Source: Ignavibacteria bacterium | Lineage (GTDB): Bacteria > Bacteroidota > Ignavibacteria > Ignavibacteriales > SURF-24 | Assembly (NCBI GenBank): GCA_025612245.1 | Contig: JAAXKQ010000001.1 | Location: forward strand, 397,696 to 461,695 | Direction of reading: 5' to 3' | DNA length: 64,000 bases | Shown here: one piece after another, positions 1-8,750 of the stretch | Numbering within the stretch: the first letter of the stretch is position 1 | Layout: the number at the start of each line of letters is the position of its first letter | The notes under the pieces: generated by a model | Databases searched by the model: none | What the model saw: the letters and a program-made list of their open reading frames with translations, nothing else | What the model was told of the DNA's origin: nothing | Position numbers and translations under genes: made by a program

Positions 1-816
1 CAGTACTTGGCGCCCTGCGCCAAGGCGGCTCAAAGGCTTAAGGCTTACGGGGTTTCGGATGAAAGGATATTTCTTACGGGTTTCCCCATATCGGATGACC
101 TCCTGGGTGGAAGGGAGCTTACGACACTGAAGGAGGACCTTGGGCAAAGGCTTTTTTACCTGGACCCGAAGAACAGGTTCCGTCACATGCACGGAAGAAA
201 CGTGGAATACTTCCTTGGAGAGGAGAACTGCCGGTTCAGGCAGGAACGAAAACTTACAGTAACTTACGGCGTGGGAGGTGCTGGGGCGCAGAAGGAAATT
301 GGCGGCAGAATTGCCAGAAGCCTCAGGAAAAAACTTGCTTCGGGCGAGCTTAAACTCAACCTTGTAGCCGGTATCAGAACAGAAGTGAAACAATATTTCG
401 AGCGCGTGGTCTCCCAGCTGCCGGAAGCCAGGGAAAACATAGAAATAATTTACGACCCCTCGATAGATAATTATTTCAGGAAATTTAACGACACGATACG
501 CAAAACCGACATATTATGGACAAAGCCCAGTGAACTTTCTTTTTATAGCGGCCTGGGGCTTCCGGTAATAATGACCCCGGCCCTGGGATCCCAGGAAATT
601 TTTAACCGCGAATGGCTCCTTGAAATAAATGCCGGCATTAGACAGGAAAACCCCGACTATACCGACCAGTGGCTCTTTGACTTCCTCAACAGCGGGCGCC
701 TGGCTGAAGCCGCGTGGTCCGGATTCCTGAAGGCCAGGAAACTCGGCACGTACAAGATCCTTGAGCTCCTGGAAACAGGGACGATGAAAAAAGAGGATTC
801 TCCGGTATTCAGATAG
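1..816 (+). CDS. GT-B-like glycosyltransferase, 5' end outside window
   Basis: The reading frame is open from base 1, so the gene begins upstream of the window; a TTG at 7 is only an internal codon. About 271 codons are visible. The segment ending in RIFLTGFPI near the left edge and the C-terminal KPSELSFYSGLGLPVI stretch followed by GSQE resemble the nucleotide-binding half of GT-B (GT28/MurG/MGDG-synthase-type) glycosyltransferases, where a KPG/KPS-type loop and a Glu contact the sugar nucleotide. The next gene, 43 nt downstream on the same strand, is a clearer member of that superfamily, so the two may act in the same glycolipid pathway. The exact family and substrate are not recognised. 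Confidence 0.55.
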   Translation, partial: QYLAPCAKAAQRLKAYGVSDERIFLTGFPISDDLLGGRELTTLKEDLGQRLFYLDPKNRFRHMHGRNVEYFLGEENCRFRQERKLTVTYGVGGAGAQKEIGGRIARSLRKKLASGELKLNLVAGIRTEVKQYFERVVSQLPEARENIEIIYDPSIDNYFRKFNDTIRKTDILWTKPSELSFYSGLGLPVIMTPALGSQEIFNREWLLEINAGIRQENPDYTDQWLFDFLNSGRLAEAAWSGFLKARKLGTYKILELLETGTMKKEDSPVFR

Positions 817-859
817 AACAAATGTAATTAAACAACCGTCAACAAGCTTAAGTGGATAA

Positions 860-2005
860 ATGGAACACGAAGACCATAAATGTAAGTTTCTCATGCTTTA
901 CCTTAAAACAGGAGGAGGACACCTGGCTCCGGCAAAATCAGTATCGGATTATATTCAAAAAAGCTACCCCGATAAAATAGAGCCCGTTCTGGTTGACGGG
1001 CTTGCGGAGGCTCCCGCCTACGCCAGGTTTATTGTAGAAGACGGCTACCGGATACTGCAGAGCAAGGCAAAGTGGTATTACGAACTCTTGTATGCAATTA
1101 ATAAAATTATCGGAATTGCAAAGTACAATTCCCTTTTGGTCTCGGAAAGAATAAAGCCTTACCTGAAGGAAAAGATATTAAATGAGAAGCCGTGTAAGAT
1201 AGTCATATTCCATTTCTTCCTGATCAAACCCGTATTTGATATTCTTCAGGAAACCGGGCTGGATATCCCTGTAATAACCGTTGTCACAGACCCTTTTATC
1301 GCTCACCCCATATGGTTTTTGCATAAACAGCAGAACATGGTTGTCTTCAGCCTGAGGCTCAAAGATTACGCATTAAAGAAGAAGATTCCGCCCGAAAATG
1401 TGCATGTCTTCCCTTTTATACTGGATGAGAAATATTCCAGACCCATGCCGAAAGAGGAAATTCCTGCCTTAAAGAAAAGACTGGGCTTTGAAGCCGAAAA
1501 AAAACTTGTCCTCATCATGGGTGGTGGCGACGGGATACCAAAGGGCGAACTGATCTTAAAAAGCCTGATGGAAAATTTGCCCGAGGCAGATGTGGCAATT
1601 GTCTGCGGAAAGAACAAGAACCTGTACAAATTTGCTCTGGATCTGCAGAAAAAAGGCAAATACGGCAATTTGAAAGTATACGGCTACATCAGCTTCGTGT
1701 ATAACCTGCTGAGCGCCTCCGATGTGGTTATTACGAAGTGCGGGGCATCCACGTTTATGGAGATACTGATGACAAAAAAAGTACCCGTAGTAAACGATTA
1801 TATTTGGGAGCAGGAAAAAGGAAACGTGGAATTTCTCGTAAAAAACAGGCTGGGTATTTATGAACGCAATATAAAAAAGCTGCCTGTGGTGGTAAGGAAA
1901 CTCCTTTTGGATGATGACTTCTATAATAGCTACATGCTGAACATTGAAAAGGCAGAGCTCAGGAACGGCACGGCTGAAGTGGGAGAATTCATTGCGAAAA
2001 ATTGA
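860..2005 (+). CDS. MGDG synthase-like glycosyltransferase (GT28)
   Basis: This 381-residue protein resembles monogalactosyl/processive diacylglycerol glycosyltransferases. The N-terminal domain carries LKTGGGHLAPA (about residues 13-23), the glycine-rich acceptor loop of the MGDG_synth domain. The C-terminal half has LVLIMGGGDG (about 215-225) and VVITKCGASTFMEIL (about 289-303), the donor-binding features of the GT28 C-terminal domain. There is no signal peptide, so it is probably a peripheral inner-membrane enzyme adding a sugar to a lipid. It follows the partial GT-B-like gene and probably forms a transcription unit with it. The ribosome-binding site is weak. Substrate and anomeric outcome cannot be read from the sequence. 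Confidence 0.75.
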   Translation: MEHEDHKCKFLMLYLKTGGGHLAPAKSVSDYIQKSYPDKIEPVLVDGLAEAPAYARFIVEDGYRILQSKAKWYYELLYAINKIIGIAKYNSLLVSERIKPYLKEKILNEKPCKIVIFHFFLIKPVFDILQETGLDIPVITVVTDPFIAHPIWFLHKQQNMVVFSLRLKDYALKKKIPPENVHVFPFILDEKYSRPMPKEEIPALKKRLGFEAEKKLVLIMGGGDGIPKGELILKSLMENLPEADVAIVCGKNKNLYKFALDLQKKGKYGNLKVYGYISFVYNLLSASDVVITKCGASTFMEILMTKKVPVVNDYIWEQEKGNVEFLVKNRLGIYERNIKKLPVVVRKLLLDDDFYNSYMLNIEKAELRNGTAEVGEFIAKN

Positions 2006-2177
2006 GCATTAAGCAGCTTACGGGAGTTCATGAATGTAGCCCCATTGAGTCTTAGCCGTGAATAAACCCCGAATTTTTCTAAAAACGAAAAATAAATCAT
2101 CTTTTTTCATTTTTTTTCAAAAATTTTTCCGAATTCGCCTTCCGTCACCATATATATAGGTATAAGAAGGAGAAATT

Positions 2178-2273
2178 ATGAACCGCGAAAGCTTAAAACA
2201 TCTGTTTTTTGATGTTCTTTTTATCTGCCTTATTTCAGGAATGATTTATTATTTGCTTTTTGTCGCTATCTGA
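2178..2273 (+). CDS. 31-residue putative single-pass membrane protein
   Basis: A short ORF starts with ATG at 2178 behind a strong Shine-Dalgarno sequence (AAGAAGGAG, 2165-2173, followed by AAATT) and ends at TGA 2271-2273. The 31-residue product has a polar, charged N-terminus (MNRESLKH) followed by an almost wholly hydrophobic stretch from about residue 9 to 31, enough for one transmembrane helix. It sits in the gap between a glycosyltransferase and a DUF169 gene, with an AT-rich TATATATA tract just upstream that could hold a promoter. No family is recognised. The good ribosome-binding site and membrane-like composition argue for a real small protein; no homologue evidence is available here. 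Confidence 0.5.
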   Translation: MNRESLKHLFFDVLFICLISGMIYYLLFVAI

Positions 2274-2417
2274 AGCTTAGAGTTTTTATATTACTGAGAA
2301 GCACCACATTTCCCGGCTCATTCAGGGAATAAGGGTACGGTATATTTTCTTTTGCTTTTTTATGTTTTTAGAGACAGCCTGATTATAAATCCCTACAAAG
2401 AAATAGCGGAGCTTACG

Positions 2418-3179
2418 ATGGATTTTGAACTAAAGAACCATTTCATAAAGCAGTGGGAAAAATATTTCCCGAATGCCGAACTGCCGGTACTTTTTTATTA
2501 TACAGATGAAGTAAAAGAAGAAGACCTGAAAAATTCCAGAAGCGAGTCGCGCTGCCTGATAGGTAACCTGATGCGCGTAAGGCATGGAGAAACATTCATC
2601 TATACGCAAAATTCTCCAGGCTGCATGGGAGGAAAGCGATATACCGGGTTTACACAGAAGCTGAGAAAAGATTTTGAATACTTCCTTTCATGCGGTATTG
2701 AAGGCAAAATGCAGGGCGAAAGATATAAAATGTCACCCGGGCTTGTTGAAGAGATAATGAAAACACAGCCCCCTTTTATCGCTCCGGGAAAGTATCTTGT
2801 TTTTAAGAGATGGGATAAATTGACAGAAACTGACGAGCCTTCGGCCTCGATCTTCTTTGCAAAGCCCGATGTCCTCTCAGGCCTTTTTACGCTTGCAAAC
2901 TACGACCTGGCGGACCTGAACGGCGTGATTTCCCCCATGGGTTCGGGCTGCTCCTCAATTATACAGCATGCTCTTAAGGAATTAAAATCCGATAGCCCAA
3001 GGTGCATACTCGGGATGTTCGACGTTTCGGCAAGGCCCTACCTGCCGGCGGATATGCTGACACTGACAGTTCCCATGAGCCGCTTCGTCAAAATGGTCAG
3101 TTATATGGATGAAAGCTTCCTTATCACCGAATCCTGGAAAACGGTAATGAGAAGGATGGCAGGAAAAGTTAAGGTTTAA
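2418..3179 (+). CDS. DUF169 family protein
   Basis: The product (253 residues from ATG 2418) resembles the DUF169/COG2043 family, a widespread cytoplasmic family of unknown function. Typical features are the NLMRVRHGE segment, the SPGCMGGKRYTGF cysteine/glycine stretch and the GSGCSSII stretch. I chose ATG 2418 because GGAG lies at 2408-2411 at suitable spacing and the homologous part starts after it. An in-frame ATG at 2352 would add 22 residues and has no ribosome-binding site. It appears to be a single-gene unit: the downstream hairpin at 3226-3269 points the other way. Function is not assigned. Confidence 0.7.
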   Translation: MDFELKNHFIKQWEKYFPNAELPVLFYYTDEVKEEDLKNSRSESRCLIGNLMRVRHGETFIYTQNSPGCMGGKRYTGFTQKLRKDFEYFLSCGIEGKMQGERYKMSPGLVEEIMKTQPPFIAPGKYLVFKRWDKLTETDEPSASIFFAKPDVLSGLFTLANYDLADLNGVISPMGSGCSSIIQHALKELKSDSPRCILGMFDVSARPYLPADMLTLTVPMSRFVKMVSYMDESFLITESWKTVMRRMAGKVKV

Positions 3180-3214
3180 GCAGTACTGGTTTTACCTGCA
3201 GCATTGCATTATCC

Positions 3215-3270
3215 TAAAAAATATTCTCCCGGCTTCCTGTTGTATGCAGAGAATACCTGAAGCCGGGAGA
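3215..3270 (-). terminator. Rho-independent terminator of the secreted Gly/His-rich protein gene
   Basis: CTCCCGGCTTC (3226-3236) pairs perfectly with GAAGCCGGGAG (3259-3269), an 11 bp stem with a 22 nt loop. Read on the minus strand it is followed by a T-rich run (complement of 3215-3225), as expected for an intrinsic terminator of the gene at 3310-3987. On the plus strand no U-tract follows. Confidence 0.65.
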
Positions 3271-3309
3271 CACAAAATAAATCTATCCTTTAACTATATG
3301 CATTTCTTT

Positions 3310-3987
3310 CTAGTCCCTGCCATGGCCGCGTCCGTGACCATTTCCATGGCCATTTCCATTTCCGTGGTCTTTAGACTTCCCGTGCTCAAAGCCCTGGTTA
3401 AATTCCTGCACGTGGGGATTGCCTTTAATGACATTTTCTCTACCATGCCCGTGATCTTTCTTTTTACCGACGTACCTGTCGTTTATCTGCACGTAAGAGA
3501 CTCCCTGACCTCTCAGGTGCCGTATTTCATCCGGAGAGCAGTGATGATAGTCGGACATAAAGCGTGAATTTACGGCATTTACGATCTCATAATCTCTGTA
3601 TGCAGCCCTTTCTTTTTTGCGGTGCCCCCAGGCTTTCCCATATGGAGGTCCCTGCACTTCACCGGGGAAATAGATATCGGGGCCCAGGTTATAATGGTAC
3701 GTAATATCCATCCAGGACATGCCTCTCTGACGGCAGCCAATGATCTCGCGGTACGGCACCCTGGCTCTTTGAGCTATATAGAATACAACAGGGATTTCCT
3801 CGTCCGGAATTCTTCTTTCTCTGACCACAACCACTTCCCTTTCAGGGACACGGAAATAATTACCTATAGACAGGTAAAAGCTGTTCACTCCCCCTCCGCC
3901 AATTGAGATTCCTGCGTCTATATGCTGTGCACTTACGTTCATGGCCGCATATAAAGAAAATACAAATATTAGGTTTCTTGTTTTCAT
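3310..3987 (-). CDS. Secreted Gly/His-rich protein with two internal repeats
   Basis: This 225-residue protein starts with a signal peptide (MKTRNLIFVFSLYAAMNVSA, cleavage near AQ-H). ATG 3987 has AGGAG seven bases upstream. Two related segments are visible, about residues 68-101 (IAQRARVPYREIIGCRQRGMSW...) and about 142-173 (SPDEIRHLRGQGVSYVQI...). They share the pattern of a polar helix, R-x(2)-G-x-S-[WY], then an isoleucine- and tyrosine-containing stretch. The C-terminus (about 178-225) is a low-complexity tail of alternating Gly, His, Asn, Lys and Arg, suggestive of metal or polyanion binding. No known domain is recognised. It is transcribed alone, divergently from the kinase at 4423, and probably acts in the periplasm or outside the cell. 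Confidence 0.65.
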   Translation of the reverse strand: MKTRNLIFVFSLYAAMNVSAQHIDAGISIGGGGVNSFYLSIGNYFRVPEREVVVVRERRIPDEEIPVVFYIAQRARVPYREIIGCRQRGMSWMDITYHYNLGPDIYFPGEVQGPPYGKAWGHRKKERAAYRDYEIVNAVNSRFMSDYHHCSPDEIRHLRGQGVSYVQINDRYVGKKKDHGHGRENVIKGNPHVQEFNQGFEHGKSKDHGNGNGHGNGHGRGHGRD

Positions 3988-4422
3988 AACGACTCTCCTA
4001 AAAACTGCTTTAATAATAACTTAGATTAAACTGTTCAAATTACAGGAATAATAAACGGCCCTCTTAAGAATTTCCTCCCGGCAAATATACACTTAATGTC
4101 ACTGTCTACGGTAGGGCAATTTCCGTGCCCTAATTAATCCATTGAGAACGGGAGTTTTTCGCCTGCGGGGTTCAATTGTATGTACAATTAATTGGACTAA
4201 TGGTGTATTTTAGAAAATACAGTTTCCAGCATAAAGAAAACTGAACTACTTCAATGGTCTTTACAGGTCAATGGATATTTATGCATTGCGCCTGCCCGGA
4301 GTATTAGCCCTCCATGAATGAATATTTCCCTGTTTTTAGCTCTGTTTCCGCATTAAATTAACCTAAAAGGAACTAATTGCCTCTTTTTGTTCACTAATTC
4401 CGGACAGTAATTTGAAGCAGAT
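3988..4422. other. 435 bp divergent intergenic region with small inverted repeats
   Basis: This spacer separates the divergent secreted-protein gene (minus) and sensor-kinase gene (plus), so it should hold both promoters. Two palindromes are visible: TAGGGCA/TGCCCTA (4112-4118 and 4126-4132, 7 nt loop) and AATTGTA/TACAATT (4174-4180 and 4183-4189, 2 nt spacer), the latter shaped like an operator. No ORF with a credible start and no clear consensus promoter was found. Confidence 0.4.
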
Positions 4423-6990
4423 ATGAAGAACAAGGCTTACTTTTTTACAATATTGGTTAATTTTGTCTTTATTGTTGTGATATTTCTGGTGGATATTCGT
4501 ACACACTTTGAGCACAGCATCTGGTTATTGTATATAATTCCACTGCTGCTCCTTCCGGCACAGGAGACTACAATTATTTATATACTTTCCGTAGCAGCGG
4601 CCGATTCAGTATTCATCGTCTTAAAGTTCCTTTTCTCATTCGAACCCTACGATTCCGGGAGCTCGCTGTTTAATGTCTCGCTTTATCTTATAACGATCTG
4701 GACAATTTCATACCTGCAGATTCAAAGGAAAAAGGCAAATTCAAAGCTCAAAGAAAGCGAAGCCCTCTTCCGCAGCACGTTTGAACAATCATATATTGGC
4801 ATCGGACACATCAGCAACGACCTCAGGTATCTCAGGCTTAACCGGCAGTACTGCAGCATTCTCGGATACAGTTGCAGTGACCTGTACTCCATGACGTTTC
4901 ACGATGTAACCTATACGGAGGACCTGCAAAAGGAACTTCCTCTTTTCAGAAGACTCCAGTCCGGAGAAATTGAATCCTATTCAATTGAAAAGCGCTTCAT
5001 CCTTAAGAATGGAACTATCCTTTGGTGTTATAACACAAAATCGAGAGCCTATGATTCCGGGGGAAATTTCAGGTTTTTCATCAGCACAATTGAGGATATT
5101 TCTGTGCGCAAAAATTACGAGTCTGCTCTAAAGGAAAGCGAGGAACGCTTCAAGCGCGCAATTATGAATTCACCCATACCAATCATGATACACGCTGAGG
5201 ACGGGGAAATTACGCTTATAAACGAGGCATGGACGGATTTGAGCGGATACAGCCTGGAAGACATTCCTACCATTAAGGAATGGACACAGAAGGCATACGG
5301 CAGAAGAAAAACCGAAGTGGAAAGTTTCATCAAGGGGCTTTATAATCTCCAGGGGAAAAGTGTCGACCTGGAGCTAAGTGTAAGAACCCGCGAGGGGAGG
5401 CAGCTCATCTGGCAGTTCTATTCAGCACCGCTTGGGGCTCTTCCGGATGGCAGGCGCATTGTCATAAGTATGGCTATTGACATGACTAAGCGCAGAATAA
5501 TTGAAGAGAATCTGCGCCAGAGCGAAGAGAGCTTCCGCCTCTTGACTGAAAGCCTGCCGCAGATAATCTGGTCCACTTCACCCGATGGATATCTCTATTA
5601 TTACAATAAAAGATGGACCGAATTTACCGGACTCAGTCTTGAAGAAAGCCTCGGATGGCAGTGGCTCCATTTAATTCACCCTGACGACCAGCAAAAGACA
5701 AAAGAAGCCTGGCTGCAAGCCATTAATACCGGCGCAGACTATGAAATTGAACACAGATTGAGGCAGAAAACCGGCGACTACTGCTGGTTCCTGAGCCGCT
5801 CGATCCCGATGCAGGAAGGAGGAAAAATAATTAAATGGTTCGGGGCTTCGACGAACATTAATGAGCAGAAAATCACGCTCGAAGAGCTGCAGGAGGCCCT
5901 GGGAAAATTAAAGGAAAGTGAAACAAAACTCCTCGATGCACAGAAACTGGCCCACATCGGGAGCTTTTATGTCGACTTCCACAACGATAAGGTGGAATGG
6001 TCAGAGGAAATATACAGAATCTTTGAAATTGACACGCAGATGCCTGCATTCTCATTCGAGGAGTGGATTCAGCATGTTCACCCCACGGACCGAGAAAAAT
6101 TGATGAAATTGATAGATGATTCGGTTATTGGCAAAAAAACGCTTGAAAGCGAATACAGGATCATTACTGGAAAAAACAAGACTAAATATGTCGCAACAAT
6201 ATCACAGCCTGTCTTTAGCACCTCAGGCAATACGGAAAGAGTCTTCGGGACTTTAATGGACATTACGGACAGAAAGCTTTCGCAGTCAAGGCTGGAAAGG
6301 ACACTCAAGGAGCTTGAGAGGTCCAACACGGAGCTCGAGCAGTTTGCCTATGTTGCCTCACACGACCTTCAGGAACCTCTCCGTATGATGCACAGCTACG
6401 CCGAACTCCTTGAGAAGCGCTATAAGGGGAAGCTTGATGAAAGTGCCGATGATTTTCTGAATTTCATCACCGGCGGGGCCAAGAGGATGCAGCACCTGAT
6501 AAATGATCTCCTGCAGTATTCAAGAGTTTCTACAAGAGGCAAACCTTTTGAGCCCGTGGACTGCATGGAAGTCCTTTCCAACGTGCTGGACAACCTACAG
6601 GTGAGCATTGAAGAATCAGGGGCTCAGATAACCTACGACAGCCTTCCCGTCGTGCGTGCGGACAGAACCCAGCTTGTACAGCTTTTCCAGAACCTTTTAA
6701 GCAACTCTATAAAATTCAGCGATAAACCTATCCCTCAAATTCACGTGGGGCTCGAAGAAAAAGAAAGCGAATGGGTCTTTTCTATAAGAGATAACGGGAT
6801 GGGAATTGATCCTGAGTTTTTTGACCGCGTTTTCATAATTTTCCAGCGCCTGCACGACAGAGAAAAATATCCGGGAACGGGAATAGGACTTGCAGTATGC
6901 AAGAAAATTGTTGAAAGGCACCATGGAAGGATATGGGTTAATTCTGTGCCTGGGAAAGGATCCACGTTTTATTTTTCTTTGCCCAAATGA
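4423..6990 (+). CDS. Membrane sensor histidine kinase with four PAS domains
   Basis: This 855-residue kinase has three or four transmembrane segments in the first 105 residues with no large periplasmic loop. Four PAS domains follow (about 112-235, 237-355, 363-480 and 495-620), each opened by an E/Q-S-E-x-x-F/L-type linker. The dimerisation/phosphoacceptor helix carries YVASHDLQEPLR (about 645-656, His is the phosphosite). The HATPase domain ends the protein with an N-box (FQNLLSNSIKFSD), DNGMGID and GTGIGLAVCKKIV. The catalytic core is of the Cph1/bacteriophytochrome type and closely resembles that of the hybrid kinase at 13629-14909. No response regulator is adjacent, so it is an orphan kinase. 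The signal is probably sensed in the membrane or cytoplasm. Confidence 0.9.
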   Translation: MKNKAYFFTILVNFVFIVVIFLVDIRTHFEHSIWLLYIIPLLLLPAQETTIIYILSVAAADSVFIVLKFLFSFEPYDSGSSLFNVSLYLITIWTISYLQIQRKKANSKLKESEALFRSTFEQSYIGIGHISNDLRYLRLNRQYCSILGYSCSDLYSMTFHDVTYTEDLQKELPLFRRLQSGEIESYSIEKRFILKNGTILWCYNTKSRAYDSGGNFRFFISTIEDISVRKNYESALKESEERFKRAIMNSPIPIMIHAEDGEITLINEAWTDLSGYSLEDIPTIKEWTQKAYGRRKTEVESFIKGLYNLQGKSVDLELSVRTREGRQLIWQFYSAPLGALPDGRRIVISMAIDMTKRRIIEENLRQSEESFRLLTESLPQIIWSTSPDGYLYYYNKRWTEFTGLSLEESLGWQWLHLIHPDDQQKTKEAWLQAINTGADYEIEHRLRQKTGDYCWFLSRSIPMQEGGKIIKWFGASTNINEQKITLEELQEALGKLKESETKLLDAQKLAHIGSFYVDFHNDKVEWSEEIYRIFEIDTQMPAFSFEEWIQHVHPTDREKLMKLIDDSVIGKKTLESEYRIITGKNKTKYVATISQPVFSTSGNTERVFGTLMDITDRKLSQSRLERTLKELERSNTELEQFAYVASHDLQEPLRMMHSYAELLEKRYKGKLDESADDFLNFITGGAKRMQHLINDLLQYSRVSTRGKPFEPVDCMEVLSNVLDNLQVSIEESGAQITYDSLPVVRADRTQLVQLFQNLLSNSIKFSDKPIPQIHVGLEEKESEWVFSIRDNGMGIDPEFFDRVFIIFQRLHDREKYPGTGIGLAVCKKIVERHHGRIWVNSVPGKGSTFYFSLPK

Positions 6991-7031
6991 GAGTTAATGT
7001 GTTTTTTCCACAGGCTCATGCCTTATGCACC

Positions 7032-7988
7032 TTAAAATACAGATACTTTTACGTACTTTTCAGGATGTTCTTTTATGTCGGAAATCAGCGTGTTCAGCTC
7101 TTTGATCAGGCTGTTTACTTCCCGGTATAATTTCCTGTCACCCATTAAGCCTCCAATTACGGTGCTGTCGTTTTGAGCTTTACGCATAAAGCGGTTTAAT
7201 TCCCCTGATGAACTAACCAGGCTGGCGTAAAGAGAGTCGCTCGTAATTAGTTTGCCCAGTGTACCGCGCCCTCTGTTTAAGCCGTCACTGATTTTTTTAA
7301 GGTCCATTACCGTGGAAGAAAGGCTGTGGTAAAGCGTTGAATCGTAGAGCAATTTGTTAAGCGATCCCTTTTTATTTTCAATTGCATTAAGAGTAAGGTC
7401 TATTTTCCTTATTGCGCCATTCAGTCCCTCAACTGTCGAGCGGTTATTTATCAGTTCACCTATGGTTCCCCTCCCTTTTGCAATTGAGTCGGTTACCGTC
7501 TTAAGGTTATCCATAATGGAATTAAACTTTTCCATGTTAGGCGCAATATTCTTTGCCAGGTTATCCAGCGAAAAAGTAGGCTCAACTTCAAGGAATGAAT
7601 TCTCAGACAAGGGTTTTGTTTCAGGACTGCCCATTGAAATATCGACAAACTTATCGCCAAGAATTCCGATGCTTGTAATTCTTACCTTTGAATCCGTTCT
7701 TATTTGGTTTTTATACTCATTCTTAATGCGCAGCTTTACCCGTATTGAAGGCTTATTCTCCACAAATACAAAACTTACAGTGCTGACGTCACCAATTTTA
7801 TATCCGCCCAATGTCACCGGGGCTCCATCGACCAGCCCGGCCGTATTATTCAGGTTAATGTAGAGGTTATATGTCCTGGAAAACAAAAACTCATTGGTGC
7901 CGACCAGAATTGCAAAAATAAATAACACAACAAGTCCCACCAAAACCGTAAGCCCCACCTTAATATTATTATTTTTCTGTCTGCTCAT
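7032..7988 (-). CDS. mlaD: MCE/MlaD-type lipid-transport protein
   Basis: The 318-residue protein has one N-terminal transmembrane helix (about residues 11-30) and an MCE domain (about 37-115) with the family pattern NNTAGLVDGAPVTLGGYKIG. A long C-terminal region (about 140-318) looks largely helical, with repeated KG.GT(I/L)G.L.. segments around Ser/Leu-rich stretches. E. coli MlaD is much shorter, so this is the long-tailed form. It is the periplasmic, substrate-binding hexamer of an ABC phospholipid transporter. Its ATG overlaps the stop of mlaF by four bases, so translation is probably coupled. No MlaB or MlaC gene lies next to it. Confidence 0.88.
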   Translation of the reverse strand: MSRQKNNNIKVGLTVLVGLVVLFIFAILVGTNEFLFSRTYNLYINLNNTAGLVDGAPVTLGGYKIGDVSTVSFVFVENKPSIRVKLRIKNEYKNQIRTDSKVRITSIGILGDKFVDISMGSPETKPLSENSFLEVEPTFSLDNLAKNIAPNMEKFNSIMDNLKTVTDSIAKGRGTIGELINNRSTVEGLNGAIRKIDLTLNAIENKKGSLNKLLYDSTLYHSLSSTVMDLKKISDGLNRGRGTLGKLITSDSLYASLVSSSGELNRFMRKAQNDSTVIGGLMGDRKLYREVNSLIKELNTLISDIKEHPEKYVKVSVF

Positions 7989-8749
7989 TCGTCCCTAGCC
8001 TGAATTTCATTTAACAAAGAAGAATCCTGATAGACCTCATAAAAAAATTCCCTGACGAAACCGTTTTGTGATTGAAGGATTTTTTTAATTGTACCCGACT
8101 CAATAATCTTTCCATTTTCAATAATAGAAAGTGTGTCGCCTAACATTATTGCGTCATTTATGATATGCGTCACAATGACCGATGTTGTCCCGATCGACTT
8201 AAGGCGCTGAATGAGGTTTAATACTGCCTTTGAATTAATCGGATCGAGTCCCGTTGTAGGCTCGTCAAAAAGAATGATTTGTGGTCTTGTTACGAGTGCT
8301 CTTGCAACAGCAAGTCTTTTCTTCATCCCGCCGCTAAGCTGATCAGGATAAAGACCCTCTGTTCCATCAAGGTTAACAAAGGAAAGGACGGTTTTTACGC
8401 TCTCATCTATTTCTTTTTTCTCGAGCAAACCGGAATCCTTCAGAAAGTAGGCTGTATTTTCGGATACGGTAAGGGAATCAAACAAGGCGTTGCTCTGGAA
8501 TACAACTGCCATCTGCCTGCGGGCCTGCAGAGCCTCCTTTTCCGGCAGTGAGGAAATCTCCCTTCCGTCAATTATTACCTGACCATTGTCAATCGGCAAA
8601 AGCCCAAGAATCACCCTTAATATTGTGCTTTTTCCGGCGCCGCTGGGGCCGAGTATGACGTGTGTCTGCCCTTTGTCAATTGACAGGGAAACCTCATCCA
8701 GAATAAGTTTTCCGTTAAGCTGCAGGGATATATCTTTAAGCTCTATCAT
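7985..8749 (-). CDS. mlaF: ABC transporter ATPase, MlaF type
   Basis: This is a complete 254-residue ABC ATPase. The Walker A motif is GPSGAGKST (about 34-42), followed by a Q-loop (VVFQSNALFDSLTV), the signature LSGGMKKRLAVARAL, Walker B IILFDEPTTGLDP and an H-loop (VIVTHI). The GMKKR form of the signature is typical of MCE/Mla ATPases. It powers lipid movement by the MlaE permease, with MlaD on the periplasmic side. It starts 1 nt after the mlaE stop codon and overlaps mlaD by 4 nt, the classic E-F-D operon order. Confidence 0.92.
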   Translation of the reverse strand: MIELKDISLQLNGKLILDEVSLSIDKGQTHVILGPSGAGKSTILRVILGLLPIDNGQVIIDGREISSLPEKEALQARRQMAVVFQSNALFDSLTVSENTAYFLKDSGLLEKKEIDESVKTVLSFVNLDGTEGLYPDQLSGGMKKRLAVARALVTRPQIILFDEPTTGLDPINSKAVLNLIQRLKSIGTTSVIVTHIINDAIMLGDTLSIIENGKIIESGTIKKILQSQNGFVREFFYEVYQDSSLLNEIQARDE

Positions 8750-8750
8750 T

